From Nonomuraea sp. PA05 (GTDB lineage Bacteria > Actinomycetota > Actinomycetes > Streptosporangiales > Streptosporangiaceae), in NCBI RefSeq assembly GCF_008086045.1, contig NZ_VSEY01000028.1, positions 1 to 64,000 on the forward strand: a stretch of 64,000 nt of DNA. Direction: 5' to 3'. Shown piece by piece: positions 33,059 through 42,393 of this stretch. The notes under the pieces were generated by a model that saw only the letters and a list, made by a program, of their open reading frames with translations, searched no databases and was not told the DNA's origin. Each line of letters opens with the position of its first letter. Within the stretch, counting starts at the first letter, position 1. Position numbers and translations under genes: made by a program.

Positions 33059-34578
33059 GCGTCCCTCCCGTTCAGCCTGCGCACGGCCAGGCCGAGCGCG
33101 ACGGCCGCCCACGCGCACAGCACCGCGAACCCGCCCCACGGCGGCAGCGGGAAGTACCCCATCGCGGGCACGTAGTGCGAGGTCACCTGCTCGTACTCCG
33201 GCACGCTCTGCTGGATCGCGAACCCGGCCGCCGGGGTGAGCCGCAGCAGCCACCGCGAGACCTCGTCGGGCAGGATGGACGCGGTGCCCAGCACGTACGG
33301 GACGATCAGCACCAGGATGGCCGTGATGACCGCCGGCGCGCTGCGGCGGAACAGGGCGCCCAGCGCGAGGGCGAGCACGGCCGACACGGCCAGCACCCCC
33401 GCCGCGCCCGCGATCACCCGCAGCTCCGTGAGCGTGCTCACCGGCAGCGTGAAGATGCCGTTGCCGCGCAGGATCCGCACCGCCAGCGGCACCGTCACGC
33501 CCGCGCCCGCCAGCCCGGCCGCGAACGTGACCGCGCCCACCACCGCGGCCTTGGCCACCAGCACCCGGCCGCGCCGCGGACTGGCCAGCAGCGTCGTGCG
33601 GATCAGCCCGCGCCGGTACTCGGCGGTCACGAACAGCACCGCCACCACGATCGCCACGACGAGCGCGATCAGCGAGCCGGTCAGCGTGCGCTCGACGGTG
33701 CCCTCGGCCGTGTTGGGGGCGATGTCGCCGGTCCCCGTGACGGCGAACGTGTCGCCGTTCCTGGCGAGCCCGCCGGGGTGGTGCGGGGTGCCGTCCGCGT
33801 CGTACTCCACGCCGATGTCGTTCTGCTGCCACTTACCGGACGTCGCGCCGCCCACGGTGACCTGGTCCATCAGCGCGGTGACCTCGCTGAAGCGCCCTGC
33901 CGTGGCCGTGCCGCCGAGCGGGTTGGTCTCCACCCGCACGTCGGGGGGCGAGGCGGCGAACAGGCCCACCCGCACCGTGGCGGGCAGCCCCGCCAGCCGG
34001 GCGGTGCCGACCCTGGTCCACTGCTCGCCGTCGGACGACTCCTCGCCGACGATCGTGTCCCGCTCGCGGCTCAGGCGCAGCCAGCGCGGCGATTGCGCCG
34101 ACACCTTCTGCGGGCTGCCCGCCACGTCCTCGGTGAAGTCGTGCTGCATGCGCACGCCGTGCGCGCCGGTGACCATCACCGCCGCGTACGAGGCCCCCTG
34201 CTCGGTGCTCGCCTTGATCATGAGCCCGGCCTTGGCCCAGGGAACCACGCCGGGTACGACGTTCCGCACGCCGGGGGTCGCGTCGGGCAGGCGGATCTGG
34301 CCGGTCATGGAGCCGACCCGCGCGGTGATCACGCCGTTGCCGTCCAGCGGCAGGCTGACGAAGTAGAAGCGGTCATCGACCGCCGTGCCGTCCGGGCCCG
34401 TCGGCGGCACCGGGCAGGGCACCTCGACGGGGCCCTTGCTGCACGAGGAGTGGCTGCCGGTGGCGAACAGCAGGCCCAGCCCTACGACGGCGAGGCAGAC
34501 CACCACCATGCCCGCCATCCAGCCGCGTACCGTCCTCAGCTTCGTCCACTCCGCGAGCAGCACGTGACGCCGGCTCAT
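33055..34578 (-). CDS. ABC-2 permease with inserted extracellular beta-sandwich domain
   Basis: The product is 507 residues. After the first membrane helix (about 20-40) comes an unusually large outside loop of about 240 residues. Its core (about 85-230: PWAKAGLMIKASTEQGASYAAVMVTG, SPRWLRLSRERDTIVGEESSDGEQWTRV, VRVGLFAASP) looks like a DUF1349/concanavalin-like sandwich. The remaining helices start near 285 (EGTVERTLTGSLIALVVAIVVAVLF), with EYRRGLIRTTLLASPRRGR following. A permease bearing a lectin-like domain could bind a surface or extracellular ligand. It overlaps both neighbours by four bases. Confidence 0.85.
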   Translation of the reverse strand: MSRRHVLLAEWTKLRTVRGWMAGMVVVCLAVVGLGLLFATGSHSSCSKGPVEVPCPVPPTGPDGTAVDDRFYFVSLPLDGNGVITARVGSMTGQIRLPDATPGVRNVVPGVVPWAKAGLMIKASTEQGASYAAVMVTGAHGVRMQHDFTEDVAGSPQKVSAQSPRWLRLSRERDTIVGEESSDGEQWTRVGTARLAGLPATVRVGLFAASPPDVRVETNPLGGTATAGRFSEVTALMDQVTVGGATSGKWQQNDIGVEYDADGTPHHPGGLARNGDTFAVTGTGDIAPNTAEGTVERTLTGSLIALVVAIVVAVLFVTAEYRRGLIRTTLLASPRRGRVLVAKAAVVGAVTFAAGLAGAGVTVPLAVRILRGNGIFTLPVSTLTELRVIAGAAGVLAVSAVLALALGALFRRSAPAVITAILVLIVPYVLGTASILPDEVSRWLLRLTPAAGFAIQQSVPEYEQVTSHYVPAMGYFPLPPWGGFAVLCAWAAVALGLAVRRLNGRDA

Positions 34579-35492
34579 CGCGCCGCCCCCCTGTACTCCA
34601 CGGCGTCCCTCGTCAGCTCCAGGTACGCCTCCTCCAGCGTCGCCCGGTGCGCGCTCACCTCGGAGAACGGCACCTGGTGCGCGCCCAGCAGCCGCACCAC
34701 GCCCTCGGCTGGCAGCCCCGACACGACGAGCGTGTCCCGCTCGCTGGCCGTCACCGTCGCCCCGGCCCCCGCCAGCGCCGCCATCGCCGCCGACCTCGCC
34801 GTGGTACGCAGCGTCACCCGGTCACGCGACGCCGAAGCGATCAGCTCCGACACCGCCATGTCCGCGACCACCCGGCCCCGGCCCGCCACCACCAGATGAC
34901 CCGCCGTGTCCTCCAGCTCGCTCATCAGATGGCTGGACACCAGCACCGCCCGCCCCTCCCCCGCCAGCGACCGCAGGAAGGCGCGGATCCACACGATGCC
35001 CTCCGGGTCCAGCCCGTTGAACGGCTCGTCCAGCATGAGCACCGGCGGGTCGCCGAGCAGGGCCGCGGCGATCCCCAGCCGCTGCCGCATGCCCAGCGAG
35101 AACCCGCCCGCCCTGCGCCGCGCCACCCCGGCCAGCCCCACCTGGTCGAGAACCTCGTCCACGCGCCGCACACCCAGCCCCTGCGAGTGCGCCAGCCACA
35201 ACAGGTGGTTGCGCGCCGTGCGGCCCGGCTGCAGCGCGCCGGCGTCCAGCAGCGCGCCGACGTGACTCAGCGGGCGCGACAGGCTCCGGTACGGCCGGCC
35301 GCCCACCAGCGCGCTGCCCTCGTCGGGGGCGTCGAGGCCGAGCACCACGCGCATCGTCGTGGACTTGCCCGCGCCGTTCGGCCCGACGAAACCGGTCACC
35401 TGGCCCGGCAGCACCGTGAACGTCATCCCGTCCAGCGCCCTCGTCCGGCCAAACTGCTTGCGCAGGCCGGTGACTTCGATGGTTGCTTCCAT
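34575..35492 (-). CDS. ABC transporter ATP-binding protein
   Basis: The product is 305 residues. It has Walker A GPNGAGKST, signature SLGMRQRLGIAAALLG, Walker B PVLMLDEPFNGLDP and the H-loop VLVSSHLMSELE. A C-terminal about 80-residue extension is typical of drug/antibiotic-type ABC-2 ATPases. It is the first gene of the exporter operon and overlaps the first permease gene (ATGA). It diverges from the two-component system at 35621, so that system probably controls it. Confidence 0.93.
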   Translation of the reverse strand: MEATIEVTGLRKQFGRTRALDGMTFTVLPGQVTGFVGPNGAGKSTTMRVVLGLDAPDEGSALVGGRPYRSLSRPLSHVGALLDAGALQPGRTARNHLLWLAHSQGLGVRRVDEVLDQVGLAGVARRRAGGFSLGMRQRLGIAAALLGDPPVLMLDEPFNGLDPEGIVWIRAFLRSLAGEGRAVLVSSHLMSELEDTAGHLVVAGRGRVVADMAVSELIASASRDRVTLRTTARSAAMAALAGAGATVTASERDTLVVSGLPAEGVVRLLGAHQVPFSEVSAHRATLEEAYLELTRDAVEYRGAAR

Positions 35493-35620
35493 GGGCAGGC
35501 ACACTAGGCAGCGGGGGGCCTGCCGGTCGTCACGCCTGGGAGCGATTGTCCGGATCACTCTCGCCCGTGAGCGGCCGTCCCTCCTGGGAGGGATGCCGTG
35601 CCGGGGGGTGGCGGGAAACA

Positions 35621-37021
35621 ATGAGGGTCGTGGAGCGAGCGTACGGGTGGCAGGCGGTGTGGGCGAGGGTCGTCCGGCGGCTCGCCGGCGCCCGGTACGT
35701 GCCCGTCGCGCTCCTCGCGTCGCTGGCGCTGGCCGGGGTGGCGCAGGCGGTCGCGCAGGCCGGGCCCGGGAGCTTCGCCCTGTCACAGACCGAGGTGGTG
35801 CCCGCGGGCGACGACTCGGCCGGCGCACCGGTCCCGACGTCCGGCGACGCGACGGGCACGCTTTTGCCCGTGGACGGCGACGCGGCGGCCGGCATGCCCT
35901 TGCCTGCGGACGGCGCGGGCGGGGACCCCGATCCGCGGGTGCGCGCCGCGGCCTTCCCGCTGCTCGCCCTCGCCACCACCCTCCCCCTCGCCCTCCTGTG
36001 GACCCAGCCCGTCACCGCCGGTCTCCTGGTCACGGGCGCGAGTCTGCTGTCGATCACCGCCTTCCACACCTTCACCCCCGCCGGCCTGATCGCCCAGCTC
36101 GTCGCCGCCTACCGGTTCGACGGGCCGCCGTGGCGCGCGGTGGCCCTCACCGTGCCGTTCCCCGTGCTCACGGTGCTGCTGGAGGCGTCCGGCCGGTCCG
36201 GCGGCTCGATCCGCCTGCTCGTCCTGCTGCTCGGCTGCCTCGCCCCGGCCGCCGCGCTGGCCGGGATCGCCCGCCGCGCCCGCCACCAGGCCAGGGCCGA
36301 CACGGCCGCCCGCCAGGTCATCGCCGACAGTCTGCTGGAGCACACGGCGCGCGGCGAGCGCGCCCGCATCGCCAGGGAGCTGCACGACGTGGTCGCCCAC
36401 CACATCTCCATGGTCGCCGTCCAGGCCGAGACCGCCCGGCTGGCCGTCCCCGGCATGCCCGCGGCGGGGGCGGAGCGGCTGCTGGCGATCGGCGACACCG
36501 CCAGGTCGGCGCTGACGGAGATGCGCAGGCTGCTCGGCGTGCTGCGGGAGGACGCGCAGGCGGAGACGACCTGGCACCCGCAGCCCGGCCTGCGCCTGGA
36601 CGAGCTGAACGAGCTGCTCGACGAGGCCAGGGACGCCTCGGGCAGCAGCACCCGGCTGATCCTGCGGGGTGCGCCGGTGGAGCTGGATCCGGGTGTGGAG
36701 CTGGCCGCGTACCGGATCGTGCAGGAGGCGCTCACCAACGCCCGCCGCCACGCGCCGGGGGCGGCGGTGGACGTGGAGCTCGACTACACGGGCGAGACGT
36801 TGCGGGTGCTCATCCGCGACAACGGCCCCGGCCCCCGCGACGCGCCCGGCGAACAGGGCAGCGGGCAGAGCGGCGGGCAGGGCAGCGGGCAGGGCGGCGG
36901 GCATGGTCTGTCCGGTATGCGGGAGCGGGCGGCGGCGGTCGGCGGTGAGCTGCGCGTCGGGTCCGCGCCGGGCGGCGGTTTCCTGGTCGAGGCGCGCCTG
37001 CCGGGCAGGGACGCCGCGTGA
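35621..37021 (+). CDS. Sensor histidine kinase, NarL/DesK family
   Basis: The product is 466 residues. An N-terminal membrane helix (about 23-43) precedes an extracytoplasmic acidic loop of about 55 residues, then three or four helices (about 105-215). The dimerisation/phosphoacceptor box is ARIARELHDVVAHHISMVAVQAE (HisKA_3), and the HATPase region has YRIVQEALTNARRHA, DNGPGP and GHGLSGMRERAA. A Gly/Ser/Gln stretch lies inside the ATP lid. Its stop overlaps the GTG of the response regulator. The divergent ABC exporter is the likely target. Confidence 0.92.
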   Translation: MRVVERAYGWQAVWARVVRRLAGARYVPVALLASLALAGVAQAVAQAGPGSFALSQTEVVPAGDDSAGAPVPTSGDATGTLLPVDGDAAAGMPLPADGAGGDPDPRVRAAAFPLLALATTLPLALLWTQPVTAGLLVTGASLLSITAFHTFTPAGLIAQLVAAYRFDGPPWRAVALTVPFPVLTVLLEASGRSGGSIRLLVLLLGCLAPAAALAGIARRARHQARADTAARQVIADSLLEHTARGERARIARELHDVVAHHISMVAVQAETARLAVPGMPAAGAERLLAIGDTARSALTEMRRLLGVLREDAQAETTWHPQPGLRLDELNELLDEARDASGSSTRLILRGAPVELDPGVELAAYRIVQEALTNARRHAPGAAVDVELDYTGETLRVLIRDNGPGPRDAPGEQGSGQSGGQGSGQGGGHGLSGMRERAAAVGGELRVGSAPGGGFLVEARLPGRDAA

Positions 37022-37677
37022 TCCGCGTCGTCATCGCCGACGATCACCTGGTCGTCCGTACGGGGTTCGCCGAGCTGCTCGACACCCAGCCGGACTTCGA
37101 GGTCGTCGGCACCGCGCCCGACGGGGCGGAGGCGGTGCGGGTGTGCCGCGAGCTGTCCCCCGACGTGGTGCTGATGGACGTGCGCATGCCGGGCATGGGC
37201 GGCATCGAAGCCACCCGGCTGCTGGCGGGCCCCGGCGGGCCGCGGGTGCTCATTCTGACGACGTTCGACCTCGACGAGTACGTCTACGACGCGCTGCGCG
37301 CCGGCGCCAGCGGCTTCCTGCTCAAGGACGTCACGGCGGAGCGGCTCTTCGAGGCGGTCCGCGTGATCGCCGGTGGTGAGGCGCTGCTGGCCCCGGCCGT
37401 CACCCGCCGCCTGATCAGCGAGTTCGCCCGCCTGACGCCCCGGCCCGCCGGTCCTGGCGCGGCCCTGTCGGCGCTGACGCCGCGTGAGACGCAGGTGCTG
37501 CGGCTGGTGGCCGAGGGGCTGTCCAACCTGGAGATCGCCGATCGGCTGGTGGTGACGGAGGAGACGGTCAAGACCCACGTCAGCCGGGTGCTGAGCAAGC
37601 TCGGCCTGCGCGACAGGACCCAGGCCGTGGTCACGGCGTACGAGTCGGGGCTGGTCGTCCCGGGCGAACGCGGCTGA
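37018..37677 (+). CDS. Response regulator, NarL/LuxR family
   Basis: The product is 219 residues. The receiver has acidic DD (10-11), phosphoacceptor Asp in VVLMDVRMPGMGG, the switch Thr in LILTTFD and Lys in FLLKDV. The LuxR-type HTH is ALTPRETQVLRLVAEGLSNLEIADRLVVTEETVKTHVSRVLSKLGLRDR. The start GTG overlaps the kinase stop by four bases. The pair matches the arrangement in which a NarL-type system controls an adjacent ABC exporter. Confidence 0.95.
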   Translation: MIRVVIADDHLVVRTGFAELLDTQPDFEVVGTAPDGAEAVRVCRELSPDVVLMDVRMPGMGGIEATRLLAGPGGPRVLILTTFDLDEYVYDALRAGASGFLLKDVTAERLFEAVRVIAGGEALLAPAVTRRLISEFARLTPRPAGPGAALSALTPRETQVLRLVAEGLSNLEIADRLVVTEETVKTHVSRVLSKLGLRDRTQAVVTAYESGLVVPGERG

Positions 37678-37687
37678 GCACCCCGGC

Positions 37688-38644
37688 TCAGGGGGCGAGC
37701 GCGGCCTCCGCAGGGGGCCGGCAGGCCGTGCGGCGGTACCGGCCGGGGGCGAGGCCGTACTCGCGTTTGAACGCGTTGGCGAACGCGAACTCCGACGCGT
37801 AACCCACCTGGGCGGCGATCTCGCTCAACGGCGCGTCACTCTCGCGCAGCAGCCGACCGGCGCTGGACAGCCGCCACCACGTCAGGTACGCCAGCGGCGG
37901 CTGCCCCACGAGCGCCCCGAACCGCCGCGCGAACGCCGCCCGCGACAGCCCGGCCCGCGCGCCCAGCTCGGCCACGGTCCACGGCCGGGCCGGGTCGCGG
38001 TGCATGGCGTCGAGCGCGGCGCTGACGGCGGGATCGGCCAGCGCCGCCGACCAGCCGGTGACCTCGCAGTTCCCGTGCTCGGCCACGAACCAGGTGCGCA
38101 GGATGTACAGCAGCAGCATGTCGAGCAGGGACGAGACGATCGTGTCGGCGCCCAGCCCTGGGCGGTGCATCTCGGCGCCCAGCAGCTCGACGGCGGCGCG
38201 TACCTCGGCGTGCAGCCCTGGCCCCGCCGGCAGGTGGATCAGCTCGGGCAGCTCGCGCAGCAGCGGGTGCGCGCGGCTCGGGTCGAGCCGGTAGCCGCCG
38301 CACAGCAGCACCGTGGCCGCGCCGGGCCCTTCGTTCGTGGCCGTGGCGAACAGGCCGGCCTCGTCGGTGTACGGGTCGCACCGCGGGTCGGCCACCGGTG
38401 TGGACGGGCTGTCGGCGATGGCGTAGCCGTGGCCGTGCGGGAAGAACAGGACGTCGCCCGTGGACAGCGCGATCGGCGGCCCGTCCGGGGGCAGCAGCCA
38501 GCCCGACCCTCGCAGGACCACCTGGAAGCCCGCAGAACCCGGCGCGGCGGGGAACCGCTGGCCCCAGGGGGCACGCCACTCGACGCGGGCCGATCGGGGC
38601 CGCCCTGTCCGCATGACGGAGATCACGTCACTGAGCACGTCCAT
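37688..38644 (-). CDS. AraC-family regulator with cupin sensor
   Basis: The product is 318 residues. Residues 1-180 are a cupin-type sensing domain (WGQRFPAAPGSAGFQVVLRG, LSTGDVLFFPHGHGYAI). Residues 205-310 hold two HTHs (WTVAELGARAGLSRAAFARRF and LSEIAAQVGYASEFAFANAFKREYG). The start is the ATG at 38644 preceding DVLSDVISVM; the longer frame is not conserved. It diverges from the oxidoreductase at 38735 across 90 bp and probably regulates it. Confidence 0.9.
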   Translation of the reverse strand: MDVLSDVISVMRTGRPRSARVEWRAPWGQRFPAAPGSAGFQVVLRGSGWLLPPDGPPIALSTGDVLFFPHGHGYAIADSPSTPVADPRCDPYTDEAGLFATATNEGPGAATVLLCGGYRLDPSRAHPLLRELPELIHLPAGPGLHAEVRAAVELLGAEMHRPGLGADTIVSSLLDMLLLYILRTWFVAEHGNCEVTGWSAALADPAVSAALDAMHRDPARPWTVAELGARAGLSRAAFARRFGALVGQPPLAYLTWWRLSSAGRLLRESDAPLSEIAAQVGYASEFAFANAFKREYGLAPGRYRRTACRPPAEAALAP

Positions 38645-38734
38645 GTCGAGGACTCTAGCGTGCGAGACGCTGACGTATGAATAGAAGATCTGAACGCATT
38701 GGCCATCTTCAGCTCCCCCTCTACGGTTGCGAGG

Positions 38735-40387
38735 GTGAAACGAATTCTGGTGACCGGGGCGACCGGCACGGTGGGGCGGCACGCGGTGGAGCTGCTGCGG
38801 GAGGCCGGGGCTGAGGTCGTGGCGCTGAGCAGGCGTACCGGCGATCTGCGGGACCTCGCGGCGATGCCGTCGCTGGACGGGGTCACGTCGGTGCTGCTGG
38901 TGTGGCCGTTCGACACGGCCGAGGGCGCCCGGGAGGTGCTGCGGGAGAAGCTGGCGGGGCGGCGGGTGGTCTACCTGTCGTCCGCCGCGCGGCGCGGGCC
39001 CGAGCGCGAGGTCGAGCGGCTGGTCGAGGAGACGGCCGGGGAGTGGACGTTCCTGCGGCCGCACGCGTTCGCGGCCAACGCCCTGCGGTGGGCGCGGCAG
39101 GTGCGGGCGGGCGTGGTGCGGGGCGCTCACGGGGCGGCGGGCATGCCGGTGGTGCACGAGCGGGACGTCGCGGCCGTCGCCGTACGGGCGTTGCTGGATC
39201 CGGGGCATCACGGGGCCGCCTACGAGCTGACCGGGCCCGAGACGATCTCCCAGGCGGATCAGGTGCGGATCGTCTCCGAGGTCACCGGGATCCCGGCGCG
39301 GTGGGAGGAGCTCGCGCCCGAGCAGGCCAGGATCGGGCTCCTGGCCGAGGGCTGGCCGCCCGGCGTGGCGGAGGAGGTCCTGCGGGCGCAGGCGGCGCTG
39401 GTGAGCAGGCCCGCCGCGGTGACGCCGGTGGTGGAGGAGGTCACGAAGGCTCCGCCGCGCTCGTTCCTGGAGTGGGCGGCGGAACACGCCGGCGCCTTCC
39501 GCACCCCGCGGCGGCCGTCCCGGTCCGTGATGCGGGCGGCGCGGATCCACGCGTTCGGGGACGCCTCGGTGATCCAGGTCGACGAGGTCCCTGTGCCCCG
39601 CCCCGGGCCGGGAGAGGTGCTGGTCGAGGTGGCCGCCACCTCGTTCAACCCGTCCGAGGTCGGCCTGCGGTCCGGGCTGCTGCCGGAGGTGTTCGGCGCG
39701 AGCCTGCCGCACACCCTCGGCTGGGACGTGTCCGGCACGGTCGTCGGGACCGGCGCGGGTGTCACCGGGTTCGCGCCGGGCGACCGGGTGTTCGGCATGG
39801 TGGACGGCGCGGCGGCCGAGTACGCGGTCGCCCCGGTGCGCGTCCTGGCCCACGCTCCCCGGAGCGTTCCGCTCGCCGACGCCGCCGCCGTCCCCGTTGC
39901 CGGGCTCACCGCCTGGCAGGCGGTCCACGAGCACGCCCGTGTCACCGAGGGGCAGAGTGTGCTGGTCAACGGGGCGGGCGGCGGGGTGGGGCTGTTCGCC
40001 GTGCAGCTCGCCAAGCTGGCGGGCGCGCGCGTGGTGGCCACGGCGAGCCCGCGCAGCGCCGCCGCGGTCCGCCGCCTCGGCGCCGACGAGGTGATCGACT
40101 ACACCACGACGCCGCTGCCCGCCGGCACGGACGTGCTCCTGAACCTGATCCCGGGCGCGAACGGGCCATCCGGCGAGAACCGCACCGTCGTATCGATCGC
40201 CGGCGGCGAGGGTCACTTCGTCATGCGCTACGACCCGCGCCACCTGACCACCCTCGCCGGCCTGATCGACGACGACGGCCTGGCGGTCGAGATCGCCGAG
40301 GGGCACCCGCTGCCCGAGCTGCCTCAGATCCACCGCAGGGCGGAAGCGGGCGACCTGCGCGGCAAGGTCACCATCCTCATGGCGTGA
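38735..40387 (+). CDS. Two-domain oxidoreductase: NmrA-like + quinone oxidoreductase (MDR)
   Basis: The product is 550 residues in one uninterrupted frame. Residues 1-250 are an NmrA/atypical SDR domain (VKRILVTGATGTVGRHAVELL with the GxxGxxG nucleotide loop). Residues 266-550 are a zinc-free medium-chain dehydrogenase/quinone oxidoreductase (RAARIHAFGDASVIQVDEVP, HTLGWDVSGTV, NGAGGGVGLFAVQLAKLAGA). The two are usually separate proteins. The GTG at 38735 is close to the GATGTGNNG-like start; no better start is seen. Its end overlaps the convergent acetoacetyl-CoA synthetase gene by 11 bp. Confidence 0.85.
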   Translation: MKRILVTGATGTVGRHAVELLREAGAEVVALSRRTGDLRDLAAMPSLDGVTSVLLVWPFDTAEGAREVLREKLAGRRVVYLSSAARRGPEREVERLVEETAGEWTFLRPHAFAANALRWARQVRAGVVRGAHGAAGMPVVHERDVAAVAVRALLDPGHHGAAYELTGPETISQADQVRIVSEVTGIPARWEELAPEQARIGLLAEGWPPGVAEEVLRAQAALVSRPAAVTPVVEEVTKAPPRSFLEWAAEHAGAFRTPRRPSRSVMRAARIHAFGDASVIQVDEVPVPRPGPGEVLVEVAATSFNPSEVGLRSGLLPEVFGASLPHTLGWDVSGTVVGTGAGVTGFAPGDRVFGMVDGAAAEYAVAPVRVLAHAPRSVPLADAAAVPVAGLTAWQAVHEHARVTEGQSVLVNGAGGGVGLFAVQLAKLAGARVVATASPRSAAAVRRLGADEVIDYTTTPLPAGTDVLLNLIPGANGPSGENRTVVSIAGGEGHFVMRYDPRHLTTLAGLIDDDGLAVEIAEGHPLPELPQIHRRAEAGDLRGKVTILMA

Positions 40388-42335
40388 AGTGCCGCAGCAC
40401 CTCCGGATTCGCCATCGCATCAGGATTGGCCGCGTCCGCCACGGGCGTGCCGAGCAGGATCTTCCGCACCGGAACTTCGAGCTTCTTGCCGGACAACGTC
40501 CGGGGAATGCCAGGAACCACCCGGATCTCGTTCGGCACGTGCCGCGGCGACAGCTCGGCCCGCAGCGCGTCGCACAGCTCCCGCTCCAGCGCCTCGCTCA
40601 GCGAGGCGCCCTCGGCGAGCGTGACGTACAGCAGCAGCCGCCCTTCCTGCCCGAGCTGCCCGGTGTCGATGACGAGGCTGTCGGCGATCTCGTCGAACCG
40701 TTCGACGACCCGGTAGAACTCGCTGGTCCCCATCCGCACGCCGCCGCGGTTGAGCGTCGAGTCGGAGCGGCCGTAGATCACGCAGCTCCCGTCCTCGTTG
40801 ATCTTGATCCAGTCGCCGTGCCGCCACACACCCGGATAGACGTCGAAGTAGCTCTCGGTGTACCGCTCGCCCCCGGGGTCGTTCCAGAAGCCGACCGGCA
40901 TGGACGGCATCGGCAGGCTCAGCACCAGCTCCCCCACCTCGCCGGCGACCGGCTTGCCCATCGGGTCGTAAGACTCCACCTTCGCCCCCAGCGACCGGCA
41001 CGGGATGATCCCCGCCCTGATCGGGTGCAGCATGGTGGCCCCGACGAACCCCGTGCACACGTCCGTCCCGCCGGAGAACGACCCGACGGGGATGCCGGGC
41101 AGCTCGGCGGTCACCCAGGCGAAGCCCTCCGGCGGCAGCGGCGAGCCGGTGGAGCCGACCCCGCGCAGCCGCTCCAGCCCCTCGGGATGGATGCCGGCCT
41201 TGAGCGAGGCCATGATGTACGGCGCCCCGACCCCGAAGTACGTCACGCCCTCCGAGTCGGCGATCCGCCACAGCGCGGCGGGCGAGGGGTGGGTGGCGGA
41301 GCCGTCGTACAGCACGGGCGTGGCCCCCACCAGGAGGCCGCCGATGAGGTAGTTCCACATCATCCAGCCCGTGGTGGTGTACCAGAAGAACACATCGTCC
41401 TCGCCCAGGTCCTGGTGGAAGGCGAGCGACTTGAGGTGTTCGAGGACCACGCCGCCGTGCCCGTGCACGATCGGCTTGGGCAGGCCGGTCGTGCCGCTGG
41501 AGTAGAGGATCCACAGCGGGTGGTCGAACGGCACCCGTTCGAACTCCAGCGGCCCCTCCTCGGCCCGCAGCCCCTCCCAGCCGATCACCTCGCCGTGCGG
41601 CACCTCCTCGGTGTGCCCGATGCCCGGCTCGGCCTGCTGCGGCGCGCGTCCCTCCGCGACCGCCGCCAGGTACGGGATCCACACGGTGGCCCGCAGCGAG
41701 GGCAGCTCGGCGGCGATCTCGTTGACCGCGGCCGAGCGGTCGTAGCTCTTGCCGTTGTAGTGGTAGCCGTCCACGGCGATGAGCACCTTGGGCTCGATCT
41801 GCTTGAACCGGTCGACGATGCTCGGCACCCCGAAGTCGGGCGAGCCGGCCGACCAGATCGCGCCCAGCGAGGCGGTGGCCAGGCAGGCGATCAGGGCCTG
41901 CGGGATGTTGGGCAGGTAGGCGGCCACCCGGTCGCCGCGCCCGACGCCCAGCCGCACCAGCCCGGCGCGCACTCTGGCGACCTCCTCGCGCAGCTCGGCC
42001 CAGGACAGCTCCTGCCGGCCGCCGTCCTCGGAGACGAAGACGAGCGCGGTGCCCTCGGTGCGCCGCAGCGCGTTCTCGGCGTAGTTGAGCGTGCTCCCGG
42101 CGAACCACGTGGCGCCGGGCATCTCCCCCGACAGCACCGGGCCGTCGCCCCGGTCGCCGATCACCTCGAAGTAGTCCCAGATCGACGTCCAGAAGTCGCC
42201 GGGGTGATCGACCGACCACCGCCACGCGTCCTCGTAGTCGACGGGCCGGCCCAGCCATCGCAGGTAGTGGGTCAGCCTGGCGGACTCGACGATCTCTTCG
42301 CTCGGCTCCCAGAGAAGCTCGCCCTCAGCAACCAT
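40377..42335 (-). CDS. Acetoacetate-CoA ligase (acetoacetyl-CoA synthetase)
   Basis: The product is 652 residues. It has the ANL motifs WILYSSGTTGLPKPIVHGHGG (P-loop), FFWYTTTGWMMWN, SFSGGTDVC, YGRSDSTLNRGGVRMGTSEFYRVVE and a C-terminal GKKLEVPVRKIL with the catalytic lysine. The N-terminus LWEPSEEIVESARLTHYLRWLG is typical of acetoacetyl-CoA synthetases. The ATG at 42335 follows AGGATGAGG; two in-frame ATGs upstream (42344, 42371) are possible. It activates acetoacetate with ATP and CoA in ketone-body or lipid use. Confidence 0.92.
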   Translation of the reverse strand: MVAEGELLWEPSEEIVESARLTHYLRWLGRPVDYEDAWRWSVDHPGDFWTSIWDYFEVIGDRGDGPVLSGEMPGATWFAGSTLNYAENALRRTEGTALVFVSEDGGRQELSWAELREEVARVRAGLVRLGVGRGDRVAAYLPNIPQALIACLATASLGAIWSAGSPDFGVPSIVDRFKQIEPKVLIAVDGYHYNGKSYDRSAAVNEIAAELPSLRATVWIPYLAAVAEGRAPQQAEPGIGHTEEVPHGEVIGWEGLRAEEGPLEFERVPFDHPLWILYSSGTTGLPKPIVHGHGGVVLEHLKSLAFHQDLGEDDVFFWYTTTGWMMWNYLIGGLLVGATPVLYDGSATHPSPAALWRIADSEGVTYFGVGAPYIMASLKAGIHPEGLERLRGVGSTGSPLPPEGFAWVTAELPGIPVGSFSGGTDVCTGFVGATMLHPIRAGIIPCRSLGAKVESYDPMGKPVAGEVGELVLSLPMPSMPVGFWNDPGGERYTESYFDVYPGVWRHGDWIKINEDGSCVIYGRSDSTLNRGGVRMGTSEFYRVVERFDEIADSLVIDTGQLGQEGRLLLYVTLAEGASLSEALERELCDALRAELSPRHVPNEIRVVPGIPRTLSGKKLEVPVRKILLGTPVADAANPDAMANPEVLRHFTP

Positions 42336-42393
42336 ATGCCTCATCCTGTCGCCCGTTAGGGGGAAAGTCATACCCGGCCTTCCCCATAACTTG

